From Faecalicoccus sp. (GTDB lineage Bacteria > Bacillota_I > Bacilli_A > Erysipelotrichales > Erysipelotrichaceae), in assembly GCA_017941505.1 (NCBI GenBank), contig JAGAWH010000075.1, forward strand, positions 1-17,328: a stretch of 17,328 nt of DNA. Reading direction: 5' to 3'. This document shows, piece after piece, positions 7,380 through 14,364 of this stretch. The stretch's first letter is position 1. Every line of letters starts with the position of its first letter. The translations under genes and the position numbers were made by a program. The notes beneath the pieces are model-generated. The model had not been told where the DNA came from, did no database searches, and was given only the letters and a program-made list of their open reading frames with translations.

Positions 7380-7409
7380 AAAAAAAGCGTCCGATATAGC
7401 TCGAACGCT
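7380..7409 (-). terminator. Intrinsic terminator sitting directly before a ribosome binding site
   Basis: Arms 7386-7394 and 7401-7409 form nine pairs (one G-T) with a six-base loop, followed on the minus strand by seven T's. The T-tract runs straight into the AGGAGA ribosome site of the S51-like gene, so no room is left for a promoter between them. Confidence 0.85.
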
Positions 7410-7415
7410 CTGTTC

Positions 7416-8078
7416 TTAATAATACTCTTCTGCAGGTGCTTCTTCCGGAGGAGCTTCCTCAGCCGGGGCTGCCTGCTCACGTTTGATGGCAGCCGATAAC
7501 TCCGGATTTTTCGGAGATGCCATATTATCGATAATCATTTCACCGGCACCGGACTTATATACCTTGACATAAGCCTGACCGCTCAGTGGATGAGAATCAT
7601 CAATGAGATAGTTGTATGCATCAATTTCAACATCATACATCTTACCTTTTTCCGTATTGGTGAAATATGTTTCTATCGGTAAGATTTGATTGATCTGATT
7701 ATAAGCTTCCTGTGCAACTGCCGAAGCGCCTTCCGCATTCATTTCATCACTGATATCAATGGAAACACGAAGTGTAGCACTCTTTAGATTTACTTCAACC
7801 TTCTCAACACCGCCGATTGCCTGGCAGACACTGCTGACCTGCTTGATCTGTGTATTGGAAATAGCCGGATTCAAGTCCTCTTTTCCAAATCGGTTTCCGA
7901 CAACCGGTTTATTCTGTCCACCTAAACTTGTCAACAAGACAAAGCCCACAATCGCAAAAGGAATCGCGATAATGATTAATGTTAACCATACAAGTTTATG
8001 TCCCTGCTTCGGTGGTTTATTGGATGAACGGGTAGACCCGCTTTTCTTCTTCATATTAAATTTTGGTAACCCTGCCAT
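7416..8078 (-). CDS. Single-pass membrane protein with extracellular domain, function unknown
   Basis: I do not recognise this 220-aa protein. A basic, Ser/Lys-rich cytoplasmic N-terminus (1-28) leads into one hydrophobic helix (about 29-51, LVWLTLIIIAIPFAIVGFVLL). The extracytoplasmic region (about 55-190) has alternating hydrophobic strands, for example VEKVEVNLKSATLRVSIDIS and AYVKVYKSGAGEMII, suggesting a small alpha/beta domain. The tail is Pro/Ala/Glu-rich (AEEAPPEEAPAEEYY). AGGAGG seven bases before the ATG supports the start. It follows camS by 62 bases and has its own likely promoter there. A cell-envelope role beside the CamS lipoprotein is possible but is only a context inference. 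Confidence 0.8.
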   Translation of the reverse strand: MAGLPKFNMKKKSGSTRSSNKPPKQGHKLVWLTLIIIAIPFAIVGFVLLTSLGGQNKPVVGNRFGKEDLNPAISNTQIKQVSSVCQAIGGVEKVEVNLKSATLRVSIDISDEMNAEGASAVAQEAYNQINQILPIETYFTNTEKGKMYDVEIDAYNYLIDDSHPLSGQAYVKVYKSGAGEMIIDNMASPKNPELSAAIKREQAAPAEEAPPEEAPAEEYY

Positions 8079-8081
8079 TAG

Positions 8082-8100
8082 AATACCTCCTTTTGGTATT
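8082..8100 (-). promoter_or_regulatory. 5' leader hairpin holding the ribosome binding site of the 220-aa membrane protein gene
   Basis: AATACC (minus strand) and GGTATT pair across a seven-base loop. The AGGAGG site (8086-8091) is half in the loop and half in the stem, and the hairpin begins at the predicted transcript start near 8101. The stem is short and AT-rich, so the effect may be modest. Confidence 0.5.
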
Positions 8101-8107
8101 ATAACAC

Positions 8108-8136
8108 ATAATATCCTAGATGAAATAATTTATCAA
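8108..8136 (-). promoter_or_regulatory. Promoter for the 220-aa membrane protein gene
   Basis: TTGATA (8131-8136), a 17-base spacer and TATTAT (8108-8113) on the minus strand put the transcript start near 8101. No clear terminator separates it from camS, so readthrough is also likely. A nearby TATAAT (8098-8103) would start too close to the ribosome site. Confidence 0.6.
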
Positions 8137-8140
8137 TAAA

Positions 8141-9220
8141 CTACGAAATTGTTGTGATGACCTTTACATCCGTTGACCCGGCTTCTCTTTGAAGCATGGC
8201 ATATACGGTTCCGTTATTGGATACACGCACAATATAATTACACGACGTCTCGGTAAAAATCGAAAGATTTTCACGGATTGACTGGGTAACCGCAAGAATC
8301 TCACCGGCGGTCTTACCATGGGTCTCCACATTGATATTCATTTGAACCGGTGTCTGTTTTTCAAATTTTACCGTTCCGGTTATATAGCTGTAGTCAGCTA
8401 AAACCATGGATATCTTTGATTCATAATCATCGTATTGTTTGGAAAGCTCTTCATCCATTTCCGTAAACTTTGCGGATGGGAAGGATACCCATTGTTCATC
8501 GATATTGCCAAATGAGCCCTGGGAACCAACATAATATCCATCATAGAAATATCCACCGATCGACGCAGCAGAATCCGAACTGTCTAAACGGAATGCCGCA
8601 ATATAGATTGGAATATCCGAAGCGATTTCATTAAAGCGCTGCCGCATATAGCTGACAAGCTTTGCGGATGAGACCTTTACATAATTCTTTAGTTTTTCAT
8701 CTGTGATCGCTACGGCTTTGCCATCGGCAGACACAACTTCATCGTTGACAACCATACCGACAGAAATGCCTTTCAAAGTATCGTTTGAATACCAATCCAG
8801 TTCATAAATATCCACTAAGATTGTTACACCGGCAACCTTTCCGTTTCCGGTATCAAACTCTTCATCAAGACTTGGATTCAAACCGTTCGGGTTATCATCA
8901 CGTGTTGTTCCTAAAAGTCCTCTGGATCCATCGGATGCATCCAATTCATCATAGGTTAAAAATACATGGTTTTTAAATCCTACGGATGATGGATTAAAAT
9001 GCTGCTTAGAAAGCTCCATCAATCCCTCTTCCATCTGGATACGCGCATCCAGACTGGTAAACAAACCGCTGTGCTTAACCCGCATATCGCTGGTTTCAAA
9101 CGGTAATATGGCCGCATATCCACCTGAGCTTAACGGTGTGGACTGATTGGAATTTAAAGACGAGCAGCCTGTAATCATCAACAACAGGCTGATCAGTGCT
9201 GTAATTCGTTTATTTTTCAT
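8141..9220 (-). CDS. camS: CamS-family lipoprotein (sex pheromone precursor family)
   Basis: The protein has 359 aa from the ATG at 9220. It starts with a lipoprotein signal peptide: MKNKRI, a hydrophobic core and lipobox I-T-G-C with lipidated Cys19. The rest has the length and features of the CamS domain, for example ILPFETSDMRVKHSGLFTSLD, QHFNPSSVGFKNHVFLTYDELD, and the segments GVTILVDIYELDWY and PIYIAAFRLDSSDS. The start is chosen for GGAGGG five bases upstream; an in-frame upstream ATG at 9244 has no such site. In enterococci and staphylococci the processed signal peptide acts as a mating pheromone, but the role of the lipoprotein itself is not settled. It follows pcrA by 28 bases. Confidence 0.92.
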   Translation of the reverse strand: MKNKRITALISLLLMITGCSSLNSNQSTPLSSGGYAAILPFETSDMRVKHSGLFTSLDARIQMEEGLMELSKQHFNPSSVGFKNHVFLTYDELDASDGSRGLLGTTRDDNPNGLNPSLDEEFDTGNGKVAGVTILVDIYELDWYSNDTLKGISVGMVVNDEVVSADGKAVAITDEKLKNYVKVSSAKLVSYMRQRFNEIASDIPIYIAAFRLDSSDSAASIGGYFYDGYYVGSQGSFGNIDEQWVSFPSAKFTEMDEELSKQYDDYESKISMVLADYSYITGTVKFEKQTPVQMNINVETHGKTAGEILAVTQSIRENLSIFTETSCNYIVRVSNNGTVYAMLQREAGSTDVKVITTIS

Positions 9221-9237
9221 CGTTACCCTCCGTAACG
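9221..9237 (-). promoter_or_regulatory. Hairpin with the camS ribosome binding site in its loop
   Basis: CGTTAC and GTAACG form six perfect pairs around the five-base loop GGAGG (minus strand), directly before the camS ATG. A TATAAT at 9243-9248, overlapping the pcrA stop, would start a transcript near 9236, at the base of this hairpin. The matching -35 is weak (TTTATC). Confidence 0.55.
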
Positions 9238-9248
9238 TATACATTATA

Positions 9249-11402
9249 TCATGAAGATTTTTTGGATAAAGAAGGATGTAACAGACTTATTGTCTTTTTT
9301 CCATATGGAAGTCCAAATGCGATATCCGCATTGGTTCCGTTTATCCTTAAAATAACGCCTTCGCCATAAGTTTTATGCACAACCTTGTCTTTTGGCTGAT
9401 ATTTTCCAAACCGTGAAGGTTTTGGTGCTGCCGGTTTTACAGGCTGTACAAAAGTCGGTTTTGGCTGTGACTTTTCCCTGTCATCATCCACAAAGGATTT
9501 TGGAATCTCCATCAGGAAACGGCTTGGCGTTTTTGGAGTTCCTAACATATAACTGAATTCACTGTTCCAGCTGATATATAAGGAACGCTTTGCACGTGTC
9601 ATGGCCACATAGCACAAGCGTCTTTCTTCTTCCATCGCCGCATTTCCCCCTTCATCCAGAGAACGCTGGGATGGGAAGATTCCGTCGTTGAAATTGACAA
9701 GAAATACCGTGTCAAATTCCAATCCCTTAGCCGCATGGACGGTCATCAAGGTAATGGAATTATGGCTGTCTTCCTGACTTTTATCCGTAAATAAGGCAAT
9801 ATCCTGCAGGTATTCCTCCAAAGTCATCTCCGGGTTTTCCTGTATGGATTGGGCAATGTCATTTCTTAATTCCTGAAGGTTTTCCATTCGTTCCGGTTCA
9901 TTGCTCTCTTTGACCATTTCATAATATCCGGACCTGTCCATTACATAATCAAAAAAGTCTTCTAAGGCAAATTCTTCGCGATGGTTTCTTAAATCTTCCA
10001 CCAATTCTACAAAAGACCGGCATTTTTTTTCGACAGAGGCAGATAAGCCATTTGGGTTTTGCATAACCTCCAGCATGTTGATATCACGCTGGTTAGCTTC
10101 TTCCTGAATAGCTTCAACGCTTTTTGCCCCAATCGCCCGTCTTGGACGGTTGATAATACGCGTAATCGCAAGATTTAAAGATAATTGTTTAGGGTCTTGG
10201 TCATCGGCATGGGTGCATAACTTTAAATAACATAGAGCATCTTTAATTTCCTGACGCTCATAGAAGCGAATGCCTCCATAAATCACATAAGGAATACTGA
10301 GCTGCTTAAAGGATCTTTCAAATATACGCGAACTGTAGTTGGAACGGTATAAGATCGCAATATCCTTATACTCTATACCTTCTTTATGTTTGGCATTAAT
10401 CTGTCTAGCCACATAGATGGTTTCATCGTTTTCACGCGCACAGGCATGAAGATGAATCTTTTCTGTTCCCGGAATCTTGGTAAACAGGTCTTTTTTAATA
10501 CGCTTCTGGTTATAGCTGATGACCGAGTTGGATGCATCCAGAATCGGCTGGGTAGAACGATAATTCTGGTTTAAGACAATGGTTTCACAGTTTGGAAAAT
10601 CCTGGTTAAAGCGTAAGATGATGTCGACGCTGGCACCGCGCCATGTATAGATGGTTTGGTCAGGATCGCCTACCACACACAACATCGTATTCTTTCCGGT
10701 CAAAAGACGCACGATATGGTATTGGACAGGGTCCACATCCTGAAATTCATCAACATGTATATAGTCCAAACGATTCTGCCATTTTTCTCTTGTTTCTTTA
10801 CTGTGAGCTAATAAACGCTCCCCTTCCAGCAGCAAATCATCAAAATCCATTGCCTTCATTTCTTTTAAACGAAGCACATATCGCTCATAGATATCCGCAA
10901 TCAGCTGCTGTTCTTTGGTGAAGGCAAGTTCTTTAAACTGTGCCGGTGAAACACCTTCCGATTTATTGGAAGAAATAACAGCTAATACTTTATTGACCGA
11001 TAATTCCTTTTTCTGCAGATTCAAATCCTTGTAGATCGGCGTCAACAGAACATTCTGGTCATCGGAATCTAAAATTGTGAAATTTTTCGGGTATCCGATC
11101 TTATCCGCATCCTCCCGTAAAATGCGGACACAAAGAGAGTGGATGGTCGAGATGCGAACCATTCGTGCATCCTCACCCAGCTGCTTATATAATCTCTCTT
11201 TCATTTCATTGGTAGCCTTATTGGTGAAGGTGATTGCCATAATACGGTATGGCATAATACCGCATTCTTCCACCAGATAGACAATACGAGCCATCAATAC
11301 CCGGGTTTTACCGCTTCCGGCACCGGCGATGATCCGCACATGTTGATCGATGGTAGAGGCCGCCTTCCTCTGGTTTTCGTTTAATTGATCTAATACACTC
11401 AT
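9249..11402 (-). CDS. pcrA: ATP-dependent DNA helicase PcrA (UvrD/Rep family)
   Basis: 3'-5' superfamily 1A helicase acting in nucleotide excision repair, replication restart, rolling-circle replication and clearing of RecA or stalled polymerase. All motifs are seen: Q-motif LNENQRKAA, Walker A AGAGSGKT (Lys32), ITFTNKATNEM, Walker B DEFQDVDPVQ, GDPDQTIYTWRGA, LNQNYRS, VHAAKGLEFDTVFLV and RRLCYVAMTRAK. The C-terminus (KDKVVHKTYGEGVILRI) is the Tudor-like fold that contacts RNA polymerase. The length, 717 aa, is normal. It lies eight bases after the unknown 391-aa gene and 28 before camS. The usual partner ligA is absent here. Confidence 0.98.
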   Translation of the reverse strand: MSVLDQLNENQRKAASTIDQHVRIIAGAGSGKTRVLMARIVYLVEECGIMPYRIMAITFTNKATNEMKERLYKQLGEDARMVRISTIHSLCVRILREDADKIGYPKNFTILDSDDQNVLLTPIYKDLNLQKKELSVNKVLAVISSNKSEGVSPAQFKELAFTKEQQLIADIYERYVLRLKEMKAMDFDDLLLEGERLLAHSKETREKWQNRLDYIHVDEFQDVDPVQYHIVRLLTGKNTMLCVVGDPDQTIYTWRGASVDIILRFNQDFPNCETIVLNQNYRSTQPILDASNSVISYNQKRIKKDLFTKIPGTEKIHLHACARENDETIYVARQINAKHKEGIEYKDIAILYRSNYSSRIFERSFKQLSIPYVIYGGIRFYERQEIKDALCYLKLCTHADDQDPKQLSLNLAITRIINRPRRAIGAKSVEAIQEEANQRDINMLEVMQNPNGLSASVEKKCRSFVELVEDLRNHREEFALEDFFDYVMDRSGYYEMVKESNEPERMENLQELRNDIAQSIQENPEMTLEEYLQDIALFTDKSQEDSHNSITLMTVHAAKGLEFDTVFLVNFNDGIFPSQRSLDEGGNAAMEEERRLCYVAMTRAKRSLYISWNSEFSYMLGTPKTPSRFLMEIPKSFVDDDREKSQPKPTFVQPVKPAAPKPSRFGKYQPKDKVVHKTYGEGVILRINGTNADIAFGLPYGKKTISLLHPSLSKKSS

Positions 11403-11410
11403 TTATTCAC

Positions 11411-12586
11411 CTAATCCAGGGATTGAAATCCACTTTCTTTGATACATTGTTTCAAGTAATCCATATCGCTTTCATGGCGAACCGTAACATGGAAATACAT
11501 TTCCCTTTCATCCTGTTTTAATTTGGCATCTAATACATAATAGCCCGTCTTCTGTTCAGAATACATCCATATTGTCTTATCCTGATATTCGATGGGTTCA
11601 ACCTGTGATAGAGCTTCAGGGTTTTCTAAGATTCCATCATGGAAACTGATTCGCATCAGCCATGACCAATCCGCCTCATCTGTAAAAGGCGACATTAAAC
11701 ATAAAGCTGACATAGATGGGTCATAACTTCTTTCCGCCGTTCCCGGAGCTACGATTTTCGCATCCCGGAACAAATGATATACCTCTTTTGAGCGATATTG
11801 ATGTTCCTCTTCACGCATCGGATTGCCCTTTTCAATCCTGTTTTGACGTCCTAACAGCTCGCAATAGCGGCGATATGTTTTCATCGGAAGCGGGAGAGTT
11901 GGATCTTTTTCATAGGCCAGCTCAATATAATCACAAATGGTTGATGCCACCTTTTCGGTATGTTCATTCATTAAAATAAAATCGTCATAGCCTTCCTTTG
12001 CCAGAAGAGTCAATGCCGCATTTTTGAAATAAAGAGCATCGTGATCCCATGCGTTCCATACATAGAAAACATCCATCAAGTCCATGGCATCCATCTGCCT
12101 GAACTCCCGCTCATCCAGATATCCGATCGGGGTTGCGATAAAGCCTTCTTTTTCTAATGGCAGATAATAAGTTTCATCATATATATAGTTTTTATGGATG
12201 ATCGGTTCTCTTTTTAATAAACGACCGCGTAAATATTCAATTTCATCCTGGTAGCGGTGAACGATGCGATGGAAGTCTCCATCCTTGTCAAATTCGAGTT
12301 CATCCATCATTTCATAATCACCCGGAAGCTCCTCTTGGATATCGTGGAAAAAGTCCACTACAAACGCATGGAAGCCGGGTCCGGCATGTCTTGTATTGGA
12401 TGTCAAGATCACATCACGACCGTCTTCATAAACCTGGATCTTTCCCTGAGGACAGGCATCTATTTCAACTATATCTCCTCTTTCTTCAATTTGAACCTGT
12501 TCACGACCAGCTAAAGCACCTAAAACTTCATAAAGTTCATCTTTTTCTTTATCTGTTCGATCTTTACAAATTAACTGTACGTACAT
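11411..12586 (-). CDS. Conserved-looking cytosolic protein of unknown function upstream of pcrA
   Basis: I do not recognise a family. The 391-aa protein has no signal peptide or membrane segment and is strongly acidic, with many Asp, Glu, Tyr and Trp. The N-terminal part (1-110) alternates strands and helices (MYVQLICKDRTDKEKDELYE). A Tyr/Asp-rich middle (EIEYLRGRLLKREPIIHKNY) is followed by a helical region around LMDVFYVWNAWDHDALYFKNAA. The last 120 residues contain DWSWLMRISFHDGIL and two strand-rich segments. The ribosome site GGGAGGTG precedes the ATG. It heads a probable operon with pcrA and camS, so a role linked to nucleic acid maintenance or simply shared expression is possible. Nothing in the sequence decides between them. 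Confidence 0.8.
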   Translation of the reverse strand: MYVQLICKDRTDKEKDELYEVLGALAGREQVQIEERGDIVEIDACPQGKIQVYEDGRDVILTSNTRHAGPGFHAFVVDFFHDIQEELPGDYEMMDELEFDKDGDFHRIVHRYQDEIEYLRGRLLKREPIIHKNYIYDETYYLPLEKEGFIATPIGYLDEREFRQMDAMDLMDVFYVWNAWDHDALYFKNAALTLLAKEGYDDFILMNEHTEKVASTICDYIELAYEKDPTLPLPMKTYRRYCELLGRQNRIEKGNPMREEEHQYRSKEVYHLFRDAKIVAPGTAERSYDPSMSALCLMSPFTDEADWSWLMRISFHDGILENPEALSQVEPIEYQDKTIWMYSEQKTGYYVLDAKLKQDEREMYFHVTVRHESDMDYLKQCIKESGFQSLD

Positions 12587-12624
12587 AGTTACACCTCCCG
12601 TGCGTTTTTTGAGTTTGGAAAGCT

Positions 12625-12654
12625 ATTATAACACACTATGCAAAAAACTAACAA
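12625..12654 (-). promoter_or_regulatory. Promoter of the 391-aa protein-pcrA-camS operon
   Basis: TATAAT (12625-12630) on the minus strand with TTGTTA (12649-12654) at an 18-base spacing; the -35 matches four of six consensus bases. Confidence 0.5.
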
Positions 12655-12659
12655 TCATG

Positions 12660-12665
12660 TATAAT
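12660..12665 (+). promoter_or_regulatory. -10 box of the SAM methyltransferase gene
   Basis: A perfect TATAAT gives a start near 12672 and a leader of about 19 bases. The -35 region at 12637-12642 (TATGCA) is weak. An in-frame ATG at 12664 overlaps this box, so it cannot be the start on this transcript. The promoter is divergent from the pcrA operon promoter. Confidence 0.6.
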
Positions 12666-12690
12666 GTCTCAAGAAAAAAAGAGGTACGCT

Positions 12691-13560
12691 ATGAACCAAA
12701 TTGCGAATCGATGGAAAGACTATGAAATTTTAGATACGGGAAATAAAGAAAAGCTGGAAAGATGGAATAAGATTATCTTACGCCGTCCCGATCCGGTATG
12801 TATATGGCCTCAGGCAGATGAAGATATCTGGAACACTGCCGATGCCGTATATCACCGTTCCAAGTCCGGCGGCGGAAGCTGGGAATATAAGAAACAGCTC
12901 AAAGAATTCTGGACTATCGGCTATCGCGGTCTGCGTTTTAAAATTTCACCGACAGGATTTAAGCACACCGGTCTTTTCCCGGAACAGGCTTCCAACTGGG
13001 ATTTTATTATGGATACTATCGAAGCATCAAACAGAGATGATATTCGCATTTTAAATCTGTTTGCCTACACCGGAGCTGCCACGATGGCTGCCTCTAAAGC
13101 CGGGGCAAAAGAAGTTGTTCATGTCGATGCGGCCAAAGGCATGGTCCAATGGGCTAAAGAAAATATGGAGCTTTCCCATTTAGAACACAATACGATTCGT
13201 TTTATCGTGGATGATGTATTAAAATTTGTCAAACGCGAGCAGCGAAGAGGTCATACTTATCATGGCATCATTATGGACCCGCCAAGCTATGGAAGAGGTC
13301 CGAAACAGGAGCTTTGGAAATTAGAGGATAATTTGTATGAGCTCATCACAGAATGCGAAAAACTGTTAGATAAGGATGCATTGTTCTTTTTAATCAGCTG
13401 TTATACAACCGGATTTTCCTGTACCACACTGGAGCAGGCACTAAACCGGTCAGAGCTTTCCAAACGGGAAGGTACCATTGAAACCGGTGAGAATTTACTT
13501 CCTGTCACAAGCGGAGGTGTTCTTCCGTGCGGTATCTTTGGAAGATGGAAGTCAAAATAA
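12691..13560 (+). CDS. Class I SAM-dependent methyltransferase (COG1092/RlmI-like)
   Basis: The protein has 289 aa, starting at the ATG preceded by GAGG with a six-base spacer. It contains the SAM-binding motif LNLFAYTGAATMAA (121-134), the acidic end of strand 2 in VHVDAAKGMVQWAKEN, a DDVLKFV segment and the catalytic-loop motif MDPPSYGRG (195-203). The upstream TGLFPEQASNWDFI segment is typical of the Methyltrans_SAM/RlmI-RlmK group that modifies 23S rRNA cytosine or guanine. It lacks the N-terminal PUA domain of E. coli RlmI (about 396 aa), so it is the short form. The target base is not certain. It ends at a terminator shared with the convergent amidohydrolase-like gene. Confidence 0.88.
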   Translation: MNQIANRWKDYEILDTGNKEKLERWNKIILRRPDPVCIWPQADEDIWNTADAVYHRSKSGGGSWEYKKQLKEFWTIGYRGLRFKISPTGFKHTGLFPEQASNWDFIMDTIEASNRDDIRILNLFAYTGAATMAASKAGAKEVVHVDAAKGMVQWAKENMELSHLEHNTIRFIVDDVLKFVKREQRRGHTYHGIIMDPPSYGRGPKQELWKLEDNLYELITECEKLLDKDALFFLISCYTTGFSCTTLEQALNRSELSKREGTIETGENLLPVTSGGVLPCGIFGRWKSK

Positions 13561-13582
13561 AAAGCCCGATCGGGCTTTTTTA
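13561..13582. terminator. Bidirectional terminator between convergent genes
   Basis: AAAGCCC and GGGCTTT pair around GATC, with T-runs on both strands. It begins one base after the TAA of the methyltransferase gene (13558-13560). The TAA of the minus-strand gene (13580-13582) lies in its T-tract, so both genes end on the same 22 bases. Confidence 0.9.
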
Positions 13583-14308
13583 ACATCGAATCCAATTTGG
13601 ATAGAAAGGAATTCCGTTTTTGATCATTCTGTGAATTAATGGTGTTCCGATGGTTTGGAAATAATGTTCGATGGTCGGAACCTGGATGACTAATAAATCA
13701 CCTAACTTACCGACTTCTATACTTCCTCGATCATCCAGACCGAATTCTTTAGCCGGCAGGCTTGTCATACCTTCCAGAAGCGGTTTATAAGGCACTTCCA
13801 ATTGGCTGAACAACATATAACATAACGGCTGGAAGCTGTATACATAGGAATTCGGCTTCCCAAACCCGCAGCTAAGCAGGAATTTTTCCGGCTGTCCTTC
13901 AATATAATCTCCCAATCTCTCTACAATCGGTAAACTTGTCTTTCTGCGGTTCACATAAACATCCTGGGTTAAATTTTTGCGCTGGATCTTACTATGACTT
14001 GTAAGAACGCTCAAGATACCGTTTTGGCGCATCGCATACAGAGCAGCCGAGTCCTGCCGAAGCTGATCACCCAGTCTGGCGTTAATAAAGCCTTTAAAAT
14101 CACAATCGATAAACGCAGGTAATACTATTTCGCCCTGAGCATCGATGACGCGGGTTGATGGCTCTATAAGATTTTTATAATCCGAGCCTGTTCCCACGGC
14201 CATGATCTTATCGTGATGAAGACAGACATAAGCCCGCTCCAAAACGGTAAAATTATCATCGCACGTATATAGATTTTCTATATTTTTAATCAATAGTGTT
14301 GCTTTCAT
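13580..14308 (-). CDS. Degenerate amidohydrolase, imidazolonepropionase-like, shortened and lacking metal ligands
   Basis: The protein has 242 aa, against about 415 for HutI. The N-terminal beta-sandwich segment (1-63; LLIKNIENLYTCDD, then RVIDAQGEIVLPAFID) is normal for the family. Where HutI has the metal-binding HxH after LPGF-D, this protein has CDFKG (Asp70, Lys72). FLLSCGFGKPNS (143-154) aligns with the HutI LSTDFNPGS segment but lacks its metal-binding Asp. The C-terminus (EFGLDDRGSIEVGKLGDLLVI; LIHRMIKNG) is well kept. Most of the TIM barrel between is missing. The start is chosen for GGA eight bases upstream and a TATAAT at 14328-14333; an earlier in-frame ATG lies before the predicted transcript start. 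Catalysis is unlikely, but the frame is intact, so a non-catalytic role is possible. Confidence 0.75.
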   Translation of the reverse strand: MKATLLIKNIENLYTCDDNFTVLERAYVCLHHDKIMAVGTGSDYKNLIEPSTRVIDAQGEIVLPAFIDCDFKGFINARLGDQLRQDSAALYAMRQNGILSVLTSHSKIQRKNLTQDVYVNRRKTSLPIVERLGDYIEGQPEKFLLSCGFGKPNSYVYSFQPLCYMLFSQLEVPYKPLLEGMTSLPAKEFGLDDRGSIEVGKLGDLLVIQVPTIEHYFQTIGTPLIHRMIKNGIPFYPNWIRC

Positions 14309-14327
14309 AAATATTTCCTTTGGGTGC

Positions 14328-14333
14328 ATTATA
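14328..14333 (-). promoter_or_regulatory. -10 box of the degenerate amidohydrolase gene
   Basis: A perfect TATAAT on the minus strand gives a start near 14321 and a leader of about 13 bases before the ATG at 14308. No strong -35 is seen. Confidence 0.5.
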
Positions 14334-14349
14334 ACATAAATAGAATGCA

Positions 14350-14358
14350 TGGTATAAT
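14350..14358 (+). promoter_or_regulatory. Extended -10 promoter for the alpha/beta hydrolase gene
   Basis: TGGTATAAT is a full extended -10 element (TGnTATAAT). It ends six bases before the ATG, so the predicted first transcript base is at or next to the A of the start codon (14365). The mRNA would have no leader. No consensus -35 is present, as is common for extended -10 promoters. Confidence 0.65.
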
Positions 14359-14364
14359 TAGTTT

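Noticed and set aside
12664..12690. Upstream ATG for the SAM methyltransferase at 12664
   Set aside because: It overlaps the TATAAT -10 box, whereas 12691 has a GAGG site.
14309..14350. Upstream start at 14350 for the amidohydrolase-like gene
   Set aside because: It lies before the predicted transcript start and has no ribosome site.
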